Source: Vitis vinifera (lineage: Eukaryota; Streptophyta; Magnoliopsida; Vitales; Vitaceae). From it: DNA of 64,000 nucleotides. The notes under the pieces were generated by a model. It saw nothing but the letters and a program-made list of their open reading frames with translations. It had not been told where the DNA came from and did not search any database. Location of the stretch: assembly GCF_030704535.1 (NCBI RefSeq), contig NC_081817.1, positions 4,845,501 to 4,909,500 of the forward strand, given 5' to 3'. Position numbers and translations under genes: made by a program. Below, piece after piece: positions 1-10,715 of the stretch. The stretch's first letter is position 1, and every line of letters starts with the position of its first letter.

Positions 1-43
1 TCTTCCCCACATTATTTTATTCGTAACCCCCCGACCTCAACCT

Positions 44-49
44 TATATA
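44..49 (+). promoter_or_regulatory. TATA box of the RRM protein gene
   Basis: TATATA lies about 120 bases before the RRM start codon and is followed by a C/T-rich, ATG-poor leader. Spacing and context fit a plant core promoter with transcription starting near 75. Only one base pattern supports it. Confidence 0.5.
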
Positions 50-167
50 CTCCAAAACACCCTCTTCCTCTCCCTCCACAAACCCTTTTCTCCCTCTCCA
101 ACTCATGCCATAGTGTCATCCTCCCATCATACGCCGTCGTTTCAGGAGAAAAAGAGATACATTGGAC

Positions 168-1407
168 ATGACGATGAGCAACGCCATCGGACAGTTCGGC
201 GACACCACGCTTACCAAAGTGTTTGTTGGCGGCTTGGCATGGGAGACTCCCAAAGAGGCCATGAGAGACCATTTCGAGAAGTATGGTGAGATCTTGGAGG
301 CCGTCATCATCTCCGATAAGCTCACCGGCAGATCCAAGGGCTACGGTTTCGTAAGTGCTCGCTCTTTGCAGGGGATTGATAGGTTTGCTTTGTTCGGTTC
401 GGTTGCTAATGCGCTTCCGGTTTTTGGGTATAGGTGACGTTTAAGGAGCCGGAGGCGGCGAAGAAGGCCTGCGAGGACGCCACGCCGATGATCAACGGCC
501 GCCGAGCCAACTGCAATCTGGCTTCTCTTGGAGCGCGACGCCCGAGGTCGGCTGCCTCCAGTACACCACCTCACCAAGGTATCTTTAATCCCTACAATCA
601 AAAGTACAAAACGCGAGAAATGTTATTTTCGTAAATTTCAACTTCATGGAGGTCTTAAATTATGATGTTTTCTGTCGTTTAGGATCTAACGGTGGATCGA
701 GGCCCACGTCAGCTGCACCTGCTAGTCACGTGCAGTGGTACTATCCGGCCGGAACGCCGGCTCCCCCCTTCCATCACCAGCATCATCAGGCTGTTCCTTT
801 TTATGGGTATGCTTCTTTTTCTTGATTTTCCGTTACGTTTTCATATTATAGAGATTCGCCGCGTCTCATTGTATCAGTTCCGGTTTCAGGTACTCCCCCG
901 CCTACATTGCGGCCGACATCAGTTACAATCATGTAAGTGCAACTGTGAAATTAGGTACAAGTGATTTATGAACCGTCCGATTCTTTCAGTCATGATCCAA
1001 CGGCTGACATAGGGATTGTGTGTTGTGGCGGTGCACAGAAGCTAAGCTACACAGGTGGTTCGTACATGAACGGGCATTTCTCGCAGGTGTATCCAGGGCA
1101 GGCTATGGTGGGTGCGAACGCATTGATGCCAATGTACCCTTTCTATCATTTTCATCAATCACAGACGATGGGGCATCCAGCTCACATGTTTCCACCAACG
1201 ACGGTGGGCCCAATGCCCACCGTCCCAGCGATCATCTCAAAGCCCACATCAATGGCTCCCAACACAGGTACCCACATTCGCTTTGGTGTATACTTGATAC
1301 ACATTAATTTATGCTCCCAAACAAGGAACAGGAATCATACATTCACGTGTGATGGAGTTGGTCCAACTGTCAATTGGGCTTTTGCAGACACAGTTGTACA
1401 ACTGTAA
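168..1407 (+). CDS. RRM RNA-binding protein, ARP1/RBM24-38-like
   Basis: Six coding exons: 168-350, 434-578, 683-806, 890-932, 1039-1267 and 1388-1407, giving about 247 residues. Residues 18-95 form one RRM: RNP2 reads KVFVGGLAW and RNP1 reads SKGYGFVTF, the latter split by intron 1. The rest is rich in Pro, His, Tyr and Met (HHQHHQ, MYPFYHFHQSQ), as in the plant family of ABA-regulated ARP1-like proteins and animal RBM24/38, which bind mRNA. The first ATG of the frame is at 168, with another at 174. All junctions keep frame. A first-choice acceptor at 988-989 would give an immediate stop, so 1037-1038 was used. The last exon (seven codons including stop) is the weakest part; reading through 1268 instead also reaches the same stop in frame. 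Function is inferred from the family. Confidence 0.82.
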
Positions 1408-1650
1408 AATTACTATATTGGCCTCCGTTCTTTTGAAAACTGAAACACTTTTCCAACCAGGGCCAGGCTTTATAATCTTTTTCAAGCAAACGGGTACCCT
1501 CAAATCTGATAATGGAAGCTGCAAATAAGTCTTTGAAAAATCCAAAATTTTGAACAAGTAAGATGTGAACTGATATTACAGAGAACAGTTTGTTTGGCTG
1601 TGGAATAGGTGCGATGGGAGGAGGAGAAAGCTTTAAAAAGGTTGGATAAA

Positions 1651-1680
1651 GGAAGAAAGAAAGAAAGAAAGAAAGAAAGA
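1651..1680 (+). repeat. (GAAA)n microsatellite
   Basis: About seven GAAA units in the presumed 3' UTR or flank of the RRM gene. Confidence 0.9.
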
Positions 1681-2019
1681 CTCAAGGCTTAAAAGAGCAA
1701 TAACGAAAGTGCCTGCCGGTGCTCTGGAGTTGGCAGCTGCTCAGAACAACATTATTATCTGATCTGGGATGGCTCTTTTCCAATTTTTTTTGTTCTTTTA
1801 ATTTCTTAATTTCTTATTCTTAGGTGTTTGATAATATTCATTCATTCTCGTTCTCTCTAACATGCATCTCATCATGAGCTGTAAACCATTTAAGGAAAAA
1901 AAAAAGAACAAGAAAAAGAAAAAGAAAAAGAGAGGAGACATATGTAACAGAGGTCATGTATGTTCACCCATGCCCTATGGAATCTTTTCAATGGCTTCAT
2001 TGGACTTTGATGCATAAAG

Positions 2020-2020
<1 letters not shown>

Positions 2021-2063
<43 letters not shown>
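2021..2063 (+). repeat. (CT)n microsatellite
   Basis: About 21 uninterrupted CT units, flanked by AT-rich sequence. Likely length-polymorphic. Confidence 0.95.
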
Positions 2064-2065
<2 letters not shown>

Positions 2066-3165
2066 TCCTCACTGCAAAACAATTGCTGCGCACAAGAAGA
2101 AAGAATAGGATGGTTGCGTACCCAATTTTGGTGGATATTAATAATTTGGAGTGGCATATCAATTATCAAGTGGGCATCATGCAAATAGAGTAAAAAGGGT
2201 GGTAAGGTATCCATTCTTTGTTATTGTGAAATGGGCTTTTGATGATGTACCTGTCTATAACAAAAATAATAAGAATTGTCATGTTGGGCAAATTGAAAAT
2301 AAGAAGAGTAAAAGAGAGTGTAGCCATAAGAAATGAAATGGTTAGAACTTCAAGGAGCATCCGTAGAAGGGATGAATATGCTCAAATGGATCAAGCTCAA
2401 TGTTGGGGTGGATGATTGTGATACCCACATCTTGCTAATAACCTAACTTCTTCTATGGTCTCTGACAAAAATACCTTATGAAGAGTAAAAGAGAGTAGAG
2501 TCTTAAAGTATGAAATGGTTAAGACTTCAAGGAAAATATATAGATTGGATGAATATGCCCAAATTGGATAGAACTTAGTTTTGAGGTGGGTGATTGTGAT
2601 ATTCCACGTCCGATAATAGCCTATTAAACAGGCTTATTTGGTCTATGACAAAATATGCTATGTTAATATAGAAATATGTAATATCTTATTTTATCTTATT
2701 AATCTCTACAAAAACTTATAAATCACGAGAGTCAATGAACTTATAATGGGTAATATTTACAATCACGATGAGAAATAAAACCCTTTCATGACAAGTAAAA
2801 TCGCTTTATATCTATGCAAGTCCATGTAATTTAATATAAGGATGGGTTATATTTTCACTTCCAAAGTAGAAGCAAATAAAGCTAGTATTTGTTTCATTTC
2901 TCCTTTATGTAATTTGTCAAAATATTGTACACAATATGGGAGGTACATCAATTCACCTTCCATAAATCAAGGCATAATATCATATTAAGTAAGTTTTTGG
3001 ATTAATTGAAAGCTTCACATGATAAAAGAAACAAAAAGGGGATTTATATACTCTCCCTTTAAAAATAAGCTTACTAAAGAAATTCCATATTGGTATAAGG
3101 CTTCACCACATATACTCAACAAGTCCCAAGATGGGTCGGGAGTGGGTTGTCCTCATTTCTCAACC

Positions 3166-3655
3166 AATTAGTTTTATGTGGCCCACGTGGTTTATTTTGT
3201 TCTTGATTATCTTTTATTTAATTTAGAGATAATCGTGATGGTTTTATTAATTATCTTTTATTTAATTTAAAGGATAATTATGGTTAATAATATTAAGTAC
3301 TAAAATCCTATTGGTCAATTGAAGATATGTTTTAACCGTTCACGTTGATGGAGCGTGATAAGAAACTATTTAGGTCCTCTCTCTACCCATTATAAATATA
3401 GTTTTCTCTCCTTCAAGTGAAGCACAACAAACTAAAGGGGTCGCGGGACAGAAACCAAGTCTTAACTAATTTGTTTTCTTTACAAGGAATTTCTTTTTCT
3501 ACACCAACCTTTAAGATCAATCTCATGGATCAAGGTATGTTTTTTTTATTACTTTATTTACTTTGAAAAATCATAAAGTTCTAAGGCTAAGGTTATGATT
3601 GTTCTCCAAGAATTAGGCTTACAATTATTCTGCATAATTAAAGGAATTTCTAACA
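3166..3655 (+). repeat. 5' LTR of the copia element
   Basis: Matches 14108-14602 along its whole length. The expected TG start appears mutated to AA at 3166-3167; it ends TAACA. A TATA-like ATTATAAATAT lies near 3390, where an LTR promoter would sit. Confidence 0.88.
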
Positions 3656-3657
3656 TG

Positions 3658-3669
3658 TGGTATCATAGC
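3658..3669 (+). other. Primer binding site
   Basis: TGGTATCATAGC lies two bases after the 5' LTR. It differs by one base from the initiator tRNA-Met complement TGGTATCAGAGC used by many plant copia elements. Confidence 0.8.
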
Positions 3670-4113
3670 ATATGGTTTAGGAACTTGTGATTTTCCTTTA
3701 AAGAGATTATTATATGTTTCTCTCTTATGATATCGATTTTTTGACAAGAGAATTAAACTTATTGATTATATTGTCTATTGCAATGAAAAGATTTTGTCGA
3801 TTTTTTTTTTATATAGTCGGTTTCTTTCTAAATTCATCGCAATGCCTTCAAGTTCTTGTTTGTAATCTTTATTAAATGGGCTTCTTATCGGATTTTTGAA
3901 AATTCTGGATTTGTTTGCAAAATTCTTGATGGACCATATAATAAAAATTGCCATGAATATATAATGGAGAATATAAAGATATGACATTCAATATTGGGTC
4001 TATCAATCTCTTTTCATGCATATATTGATGATTGATATATTTTAGTGAATGGGTTCATCAAGTTTATTGAACCAACTTTTGCATCAATCAATTTTTATTG
4101 ATATGTCATTCTT

Positions 4114-4139
4114 TATATATATATATATATATATATATC
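4114..4139 (+). repeat. (AT)n microsatellite
   Basis: About 12 AT units in the untranslated leader of the copia element. Confidence 0.9.
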
Positions 4140-4876
4140 ATGAATTTTTATTTATGATGGTATGTTTTTTAACTTTGCCTTTTATTAACAATAAATATTA
4201 ATTTATAGATGATTGTATGTGAGAATTATGGAATGATAAGCACCTTATGGAATAAAGTTTCATCTTATAAAAGATAATGTTGAAGTGTTCTACTATTATG
4301 TAATTTGATTACGGCATATTGTAATGGTTTGTTAGTCACCAAAGTGGCCAAACCTTAAAGTATGATGTCAATCAAATTGTGTAATATTTTTATCTAATTT
4401 GATATCTATAGTATGAATTAATTTGTTATTCTACAAAGTGACCAAATTAGAAAGTCTTTCATAAATATCAAAGTAAATAAAGTTCAATTGCTCATGGTTA
4501 TGTGATACTATATGTGAAATGACATAATGATATGTATATATTTTGTCATGAGTATATTGAAGTTCATTGATATAAAATATTTAAGGATAACTCAAAGGTT
4601 GATCAATTAATTTTATATCAATGAACATGATTGTGGTAAGTTGATATACCTTATTTTGATATGTTTAGTATATCCAAAAATAGCAAACACGTCAAGTTAG
4701 ACTAGTATATCTATAATTACGAATTATGCAAAATTAAGCATTAATTATGGTTATTGTTGTACATTGTTGGATCACCCAAAGGAGAACTTCAATGTACATT
4801 TATTGTTTATTAATATTTGAATCTATGTTATGTGTTTGAGTTTATGACTCCGAGCATTAATGTATGAGCTTTCTAC

Positions 4877-5700
4877 ATGTTTACAGTATTTGCTCATGTT
4901 TCTTTTCATTCTCAAGCTTCATCTCTTTTAAAATATAGTGGGCTTAATTTCTTTGAGTGGTGTGAACAAATCCAGTTTCAGCTAGGGGTTCTAGATTTTG
5001 ATTTGGCACTCTTAACCGATAAGCTTACTGCTATTACTGATTCAAGCAACACAAAATAGAGGTCTTTCTATAAGGCTTGGGAAAAATCAAACAGACTAAG
5101 CTTGATGTTTATGCGAATGATAGTAGAAAACAACATCAAGTCCACAATTCCCAAGACTAAAAGTGCAAAGGAACATATGAAATTTGTAGAAGAACGGTCC
5201 CAGTCCGACTTTGTTGATAAGTCATCAATTGGGACATTAACCACAATGAAGTTTGATGATTCATGTACCATGCATGAGCATGTCACTGAAATGATAAATA
5301 TAGTAGCAAAATTGAAATCCATGGGAATGGAAGTGAATGAAAACTTCCTTGTGCAGTTCATTATAAATTCTTTACCTTCTCAGTATGCCCCATTCCAAAT
5401 GGGTTATAATACTATTAAGGATAAATGGAATGTGCATGAATTGCATAATATGCTCATTCAAGAGGAAGCTAGTCTAAAGAAACAAGGAGATCAATCAATT
5501 AATCTCATGGATTAGCAAAGAGCTGGAAAAAAGCCCGCAAAGAATAATGGAAAGGGCAAGCTAGTAAGGACTACATAAATTTAATGTATCATCTACCCAA
5601 GTCCATAAGAAGGAACACAAAAATGATAAGTGTCATTTCTATAAAAAGCCTGGACACTATCAGAAAGATTGCCTAAAAGGTAATGCATGGTTCAAAAAGA
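4877..5700 (+). pseudogene. copia gag (UBN2 type) with zinc knuckle, broken
   Basis: The N-terminal part (4877-5059) contains LKYSGLNFFEWCEQIQFQLG, typical of copia gag. It stops at 5057-5059, but the matching gag core continues in the same frame, e.g. FYKAWEKSNR just after the stop and NSLPSQYAPFQMGYNT further on, to a second stop near 5513-5515. A CCHC knuckle (C-H-F-Y-K-K-P-G-H-Y-Q-K-D-C) follows near 5630-5675 in a shifted context. At least two stops and one frame change separate the parts, so no complete Gag can be made. Confidence 0.85.
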
Positions 5701-5754
5701 AAGGTAAGCCTAGTGCCTTTGTATGTTTCGAAACAAATTTGGCAGAAGTTCCTT

Positions 5755-5943
5755 ATAATACTTGGTGGATTACTCTAGTTGTACCACTCATATTTCTAAT
5801 ACGATGCAGGGATTCCTTCCGATCCAAACCATAAATCCAAATGAAAAATATGTCTTCATGGGGAATCAAGTCAAAGCTCTAGTTGAAGCCATTGGAAGCT
5901 ATTGTTTGATTTTAGATACTGGACATCATTTAGATCTTTTTCA
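5755..5943 (+). pseudogene. copia protease region, left half
   Basis: NTWWI and TTHISN flank where the family has the aspartic protease D-S-G triad. Here the reading frame is disturbed and no intact D-S/T-G is seen. The coding sense stops at ...HLDLF at 5940, where the hAT transposon begins, and resumes at 10716 with FQTLYVPSVTRDLVSLSKL. Confidence 0.8.
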
Positions 5944-5952
5944 CATGGTTTT

Positions 5953-6132
5953 AAAAACCAGACCGGACCGGCCGGTACGACCGGTTGGACCGCCCGGTCC
6001 GACCGGTTGGACCGCCGGCCGGTCACGATTCCGGTTCGGTCCAGTCATTAGACCGGATGGAGACCAAACCGGGATTGGACCGCTTGAATCGGCGGTCCAA
6101 CCGGTGAACCGGACGAATCGGCCGGTTCAATG
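5953..6132 (+). repeat. Left subterminal CCGGT-rich array of the hAT
   Basis: Many short ACCGG/CCGGT/GGACCG words in both orientations lie within about 180 bases, far more GC-rich than the surroundings. In the hAT superfamily, subterminal repeats are where transposase binds; that role here is inferred. Confidence 0.75.
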
Positions 6133-6160
6133 AATTTAATTTTTTTTTTTTTAAAGCATC

Positions 6161-6174
6161 AAACGACGTCGTTT
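6161..6174. promoter_or_regulatory. Palindrome AAACGACGTCGTTT in the hAT promoter
   Basis: A perfect 14-base palindrome with an ACGT core, 10 bases upstream of a TATATAA word at 6184-6190. Position suggests a promoter element for the transposase transcript. The binding factor is unknown; bZIP proteins are candidates because of ACGT. Confidence 0.5.
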
Positions 6175-6190
6175 TTTGGTGCTTATATAA

Positions 6191-7629
6191 GCAAAATTAA
6201 ACCCAGCAGCTTCCAACATTTCTTCCTCGGGCCGCCGTCAGCTGCGAGTCTACAACACCCACAAGATAGGTTCCCCGGCAGCTGCGACGCCCACGGCAGC
6301 CACGACCCCCACAGCAGCCCCGTTGTAGCTCACGACACCGACAGGGCCACAGCAGCATCGCCAGAGCCTCGCGACGCCCACGGCAACCGCGACGGCAGCC
6401 GCGACCCCCACAGCAGCCCCGCTGCAGCTCACGACGCCGACAGGGCCACAGCAACATCGCCGGAGCCTCGCGACGGCCACAGCAGCCCGCCTGCTCCTCG
6501 TCATTCTCGGTTTGTTTCCGAGTTCCAACTTCCAACAGTCCACTTTCCATTATACGATTTTAACTTTGTTAGGAACATGTCTTTTGGATGTTGAGATTAG
6601 GTAGAGAGAAAGAAAGGAGTTTATTGGGTTACTGTAATACTTCAAATTAATAGGTTTAGCAATTATCTCCTCGGATCAATTTGGATTATAAATTTCTGAA
6701 TCTAGTGTAATGGCTATGATTTTTCTTTGCCTATCTGTCTGGTTGTGAATAAGTAAAAAAGGGATCTTCTTAAACTTTGTCAGTAACATGTTCGGATGTT
6801 GACAAAAGTTGGGAAGACCCAGAAATTTGCTGAGCTTTTGTTGGAAGGATAGTGGAGTTTGTGGAAGGGATTTTAATATTTTAATATTTTATAATGGTTT
6901 GGAATTTGAGGGATTTTAATATTTTATAATGGTTTGGAATTGATTTCTATTTTCTGATAATCAGAGGACTTTGAGGAATTTTTTATTATTTAGTTAGAGA
7001 ACTTTGAGAAATTCAAATTATTAATTGTATTGATGGAATGATGGATATTAAAATTAAACAATTTATGGACCACCTTATGAATTTTGACATGCTGTTAATG
7101 AATTTTGACAATTTCTTCTAAAAGAATTTTTTATTATTTAGTATTATCAAAAATATTTTTCTAATTTATATCTAAATATTCATTTTTTATTTATCAAAAT
7201 GTTATTTTTCTTTTACAAAAAATGATACTAATAAAAACACACAAGTTAAAAAATGCATCTATCAAGATTCAAAATCACCACAAGCCCACCAGCTTTGAAT
7301 TCTTTCCCCAATTAATAAAAAAATAAAAAATACACACATGCACATGTAGTTCAAGAATTCTCGGTTTGTTTCCATTATACAACAATTTGTGCATTATGAT
7401 ATTAGATTGCAACTCAACCATAGATTCATGTGCCTAAAATATGATAATGATTTGATGTTTGATTATCTAAGGAATCATAGGTGAAAAAGTGTATTTTTTA
7501 CTATCATTAATATGTGATATGTGATTGTAAATTGTTGATGACTTGATTATAAATCATTAAATTGTTGATGACCTTCATTCTCTAGATTGATGTGGGATTT
7601 TTGTTTTTAATTTGATAGGGAAATAAAAA
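6191..7629 (+). other. hAT 5' leader and probable leader intron
   Basis: From 6230 to 6520 the sequence is GC-rich and contains an internal direct duplication (CACGAC..CC..CAGCAGCCCCG blocks near 6300-6345 and 6400-6450). It can be read as a 154-codon ORF of low complexity, but I treat it as leader rather than protein. After about 6560 it becomes AT-rich and non-coding, ending with a TTGATAG acceptor at about 7619, 11 bases before the transposase ATG. A 43-base direct duplication is seen near 6865-6945. No other gene is seen here. Confidence 0.5.
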
Positions 7630-10199
7630 ATGGCATCAAACTTGACTCCATCCTCTGGTCAAGATTCAACTACCCATTCTCAATCAAGTAGAAGTAAGAC
7701 CGATCCTGCATGGGAGCATGTTTCTGAAGAAAGATATGGAAATGGAAGGAGAGTTCTTATTTGTTTGTATTGTAAAAAGATTACAAAAGGTGGAGGTATT
7801 CATAGAATGAAACTACATCTTGCTGGAGTGAAAGGAGATATTGGTCCATGTAAATCGGTTCCACCTGATGTCAGATTTCGCATGGAAAATTCTTTGCAAA
7901 AGTTTGTAAATGCTAAGAAAGCAACCAAAGAAGCAGATGAATATAGAAATCCTTATGGTCCTAATGTGTCACAATTTGAAGGGGATATGGCAGAAGGTGA
8001 AGAAGAGGTTCAAGAAATGCAAAGTCCTATGGCAGCTAGTAGTGGAAAAAGGAAAAAATCAACAGTGGATAAGTATTTTGCACCAAGAAATACACAAGGA
8101 GCTCAACCTTCCATGAGGAGTGTGCTAGCTGGGAAAGAAGCTACTTGGAGAGTGGATATGGCGGTTGGGAGATTCTTTTATGATGCATGCATTCCTACTA
8201 ATGCTGTGAATTCCTTCTATTTCAAGCCAATGTTGGATGCTATATCTGCAATTGGTCCTGGATATAAGGGTCCAAATTACTATCAGTTGCGGATTAATCT
8301 TTTAAAGGATGCTAAGAAGGAAGTTCAGTTACTTGTGGACTCTTATCGTGCAATTTGGGCAAAAGTTGGGTGTACAATAATGGGTGATGGTTGGACAGAT
8401 AACAGACAAAGAACACTCATCAACTTCCTTGTATATTGTCCTGAAGGAATATCGTTTGTGAAATCTGTTGATGCTTCGGACATTGTCAAGGATGCAACTA
8501 ATTTGTTTCAGTTATTTGATGAGGTGATTGAATGGGTGGGTCCACTCAATGTAGTTCATGTAGTGACTGATAATGCAGCAAATTATGTGGCCGCGGGGAG
8601 ATTGATTTCTCAGAAGCATAAACACATTAATTGGTCACCTTGTGCAGCTCATTGTCTTAATTTGATCTTTAAGGATATTGGTAAGATAGACCATGTTGTT
8701 GAACTTGTAAGACGTGCATCAAAGGTGACAATTTTTGTGTATAATCATGTTGCTTTGTTAAGTTGGTTGAGAAAAAGGGAAGGATGGACAGAGATTTTGC
8801 GACCTGGTGCAACTCGCTTTGCTACTACTTTCATTGCACTCAAGAGTCTTCATGATCATAAACATGACTTGCAAGCTTTGGTGACTAGTAAGTTCTTTGT
8901 GGACTCTAGATATTCAAAGGATTATAAAAGCCAAGTTGCAGTTTCCATCATCTTGGATAATAGATTTTGGAATGATTGTTTGATTGTTGTGAATCTTATG
9001 TCTCCACTAATGCGTTTATTGCGTATTGTTGATTGTGATGAGAGGCCTTCGATGGGATATGTGTATGAAGGCATGTATAGGGTTCGTTTGGGCATTAAGA
9101 AATTGTTTAACTACAGCGAAAGACTATACAAGCCTTATACAGAGATCATAAAGCAACGTTGGGATCAACAACTAAAGAAAAGCATTCATTCAGCAGCTTA
9201 TTGGTTGAATCCATGTTTCCAATATGATCAGGAAAACTTTTGTAATAAGCCAAATGTTATTGGAGGTGTTATGGATGTTATTGATCAAAAAGTTCTGAAA
9301 GGCAAGATTGAAACAATGAATGAAATGAGGTTATTTCGTGATCGATTGGGAAGTTTTGGAAGAGACCTTGCTTATTCTTCATGTGAAGTACTTCAACCTG
9401 GTAAAATATTATTTTCATTTATTAGTGTGTTTGTTCTTTTTTATTAGTTACCTACTTACTATTTAGTATTTTAAACTTGCTAATGTGTTTTATTTTTTTT
9501 CTTATTTTTAATGTGAAATGGTAACTAGATGAATGGTGGAGGCTACATGGATACAGTGCTCCACATTTACAAAAGTTGGCCATTCAAATATTGAGCCAAA
9601 CCGCATCGTCTTCTGAATGTGAGAGGAATCGGAGTGTCTTTGAACGTATACATACCAAAAGAAGGAATAGATTGGAACATCATAGGCTTAATGATCTTGT
9701 ATACGTTCATTACAATTTGCGGCTAAAAAATCGATATAAAATTATAAATGCTTTCTTAGTTGTTTTGAATTCAAATTCTTCTATTCACAATTATGAATAA
9801 TTATATGCTTTTCTTTTTTAGGTTTTATAACAAGAAAAGAATCTATGATCCCATTGACTATGCATGCATTGATGAGACCGATTTTTGGGTAGTTGATGAC
9901 GATCAGCCAGCAGAGCTAGATGTTGAAGAATTGGAAAATCTTCTATATGAAGAAGGGTCAATTCCAATAAATGAAGTGGAAGGTTCAAGTTCTCACATTG
10001 GTTAGTAAAATATTTAAACTTATAAAAGTTCAATAATTATATTTTTTCTTCAAAAATGATTTCTTGTTGATATATATTCAATATTTTTGTAGATGATGAG
10101 GATGGTGGTGACATGGCTAGAGAAGGGCTTGATGTGGAGAATTTTGGTTTTCCAAATGCTCATTTTCAATCTCCATATTCCAATTTCCCAAATGAATGA
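7630..10199 (+). CDS. hAT transposase (BED finger, DUF659, hAT dimerisation)
   Basis: Four coding exons keep frame: 7630-9400, 9529-9733, 9822-10000 and 10093-10199 (753 residues if all are joined). Residues about 25-65 are a BED zinc finger (ICLYCKK then HRMKLH). The DUF659 and catalytic region follows, with the conserved GDGWTD near residue 255, VTDNAANYV near 315 and CAAHCLNL near 345. Exon 2 holds the hATC dimerisation segment (DEWWRLHG, SSECERNRSVF, HYNLRLKNR). Exons 3-4 code an acidic tail. Intron 2 has AT instead of GT at its donor (9734-9735); if it is retained, the protein ends about 22 residues after LKNR with the dimerisation domain still whole. No stop is seen inside exon 1. The enzyme would cut and rejoin element ends in the nucleus; activity is not shown. 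Confidence 0.88.
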
Positions 10200-10611
10200 A
10201 GACATGAATTTTATATTTATTAGTATGCAAAAATCTTCATGAATATTCAAACATTGACATGTTATGTTTTTATTTTGAGTAATTATTTAAGTGTTGTGGA
10301 CCTATGGTTGACATTTGTATTATTTGGTATGGACAATGTGTTAAGTTAACAACTCTTTGATAATTTGGTTATTATAGGATAGTAATGGTTTGATTATTTG
10401 ATAAATATTGAGTTTATTGACATTATGAATGTATAACATCTTATATTGTGTTATAAATATCATATATGATAATTGATGACTTCTACAGGTAAAAAATTTT
10501 GTGACAAAACTCAAGTTACTCAATAAACAAAGTAGATGCTGTCAAAATTTACATAGAATTTATTAATTTGTTAATTTTTTATATTATATAAAATAATAAA
10601 ATATATATTTA

Positions 10612-10715
10612 TGACGTCACCGGTTCGATAGCGGTTCGACCGGCGGTCCGACCAGTGAACCGTGAACCGGTAACTTTTCCGGTTCAATGACCGGTCCGGT
10701 TTTTAAAACATTGCA
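10612..10715 (-). repeat. Right subterminal repeats and TIR of the hAT
   Basis: GC-rich end with repeated CCGGTTC, GACCGG and GTGAACCG words and terminal TTTTTAAAACATTG, inverted relative to the left end. Confidence 0.8.

Larger units (their letters stand above)
1408..3165. other. Intergenic, RRM gene to copia element
   Basis: No convincing ORF or splice-linked exon is seen. The first few hundred bases are probably the 3' UTR of the RRM gene. Two similar stretches near 2290-2450 and 2480-2640 share the words AAGAGTAAAAGAGAGT, AACTTCAAGGA and GGTGGGTGATTGTGAT, so they look like an old direct duplication of about 190 bases. Confidence 0.6.
5944..10715 (+). mobile_element. hAT-superfamily DNA transposon inserted in the copia protease region
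   Basis: The left end reads CATGGTTTTAAAAACC and the reverse complement of the right end reads TGCAATGTTTTAAAAACC, giving imperfect terminal inverted repeats of the hAT type (family CA-[AG]TG start). Flanking octamers CTTTTTCA (5936-5943) and GTTTTTCA (10716-10723) are an 8-bp target duplication with one mismatch. Both subterminal regions are packed with CCGGT/ACCGG words. The interior codes for a BED-DUF659-hATC transposase. It is nearly autonomous in layout: promoter-like region, GC-rich leader, coding exons. Confidence 0.93.

Noticed and set aside
990..1038. Alternative RRM exon 5 start at 990
   Set aside because: Splicing at 988-989 gives TCA TGA, an immediate stop; the acceptor at 1037-1038 continues the frame with KLSYTGG.
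3120..3170. Clean target-site duplication for the copia element
   Set aside because: CAACC occurs near both ends, but not immediately adjacent to the LTR termini, and the 5' terminus is mutated; not strong enough to call.
6130..6594. 154-codon ORF in the hAT leader
   Set aside because: Low-complexity, built from duplicated GC-rich blocks, open in both strands and several frames; better explained as leader sequence.
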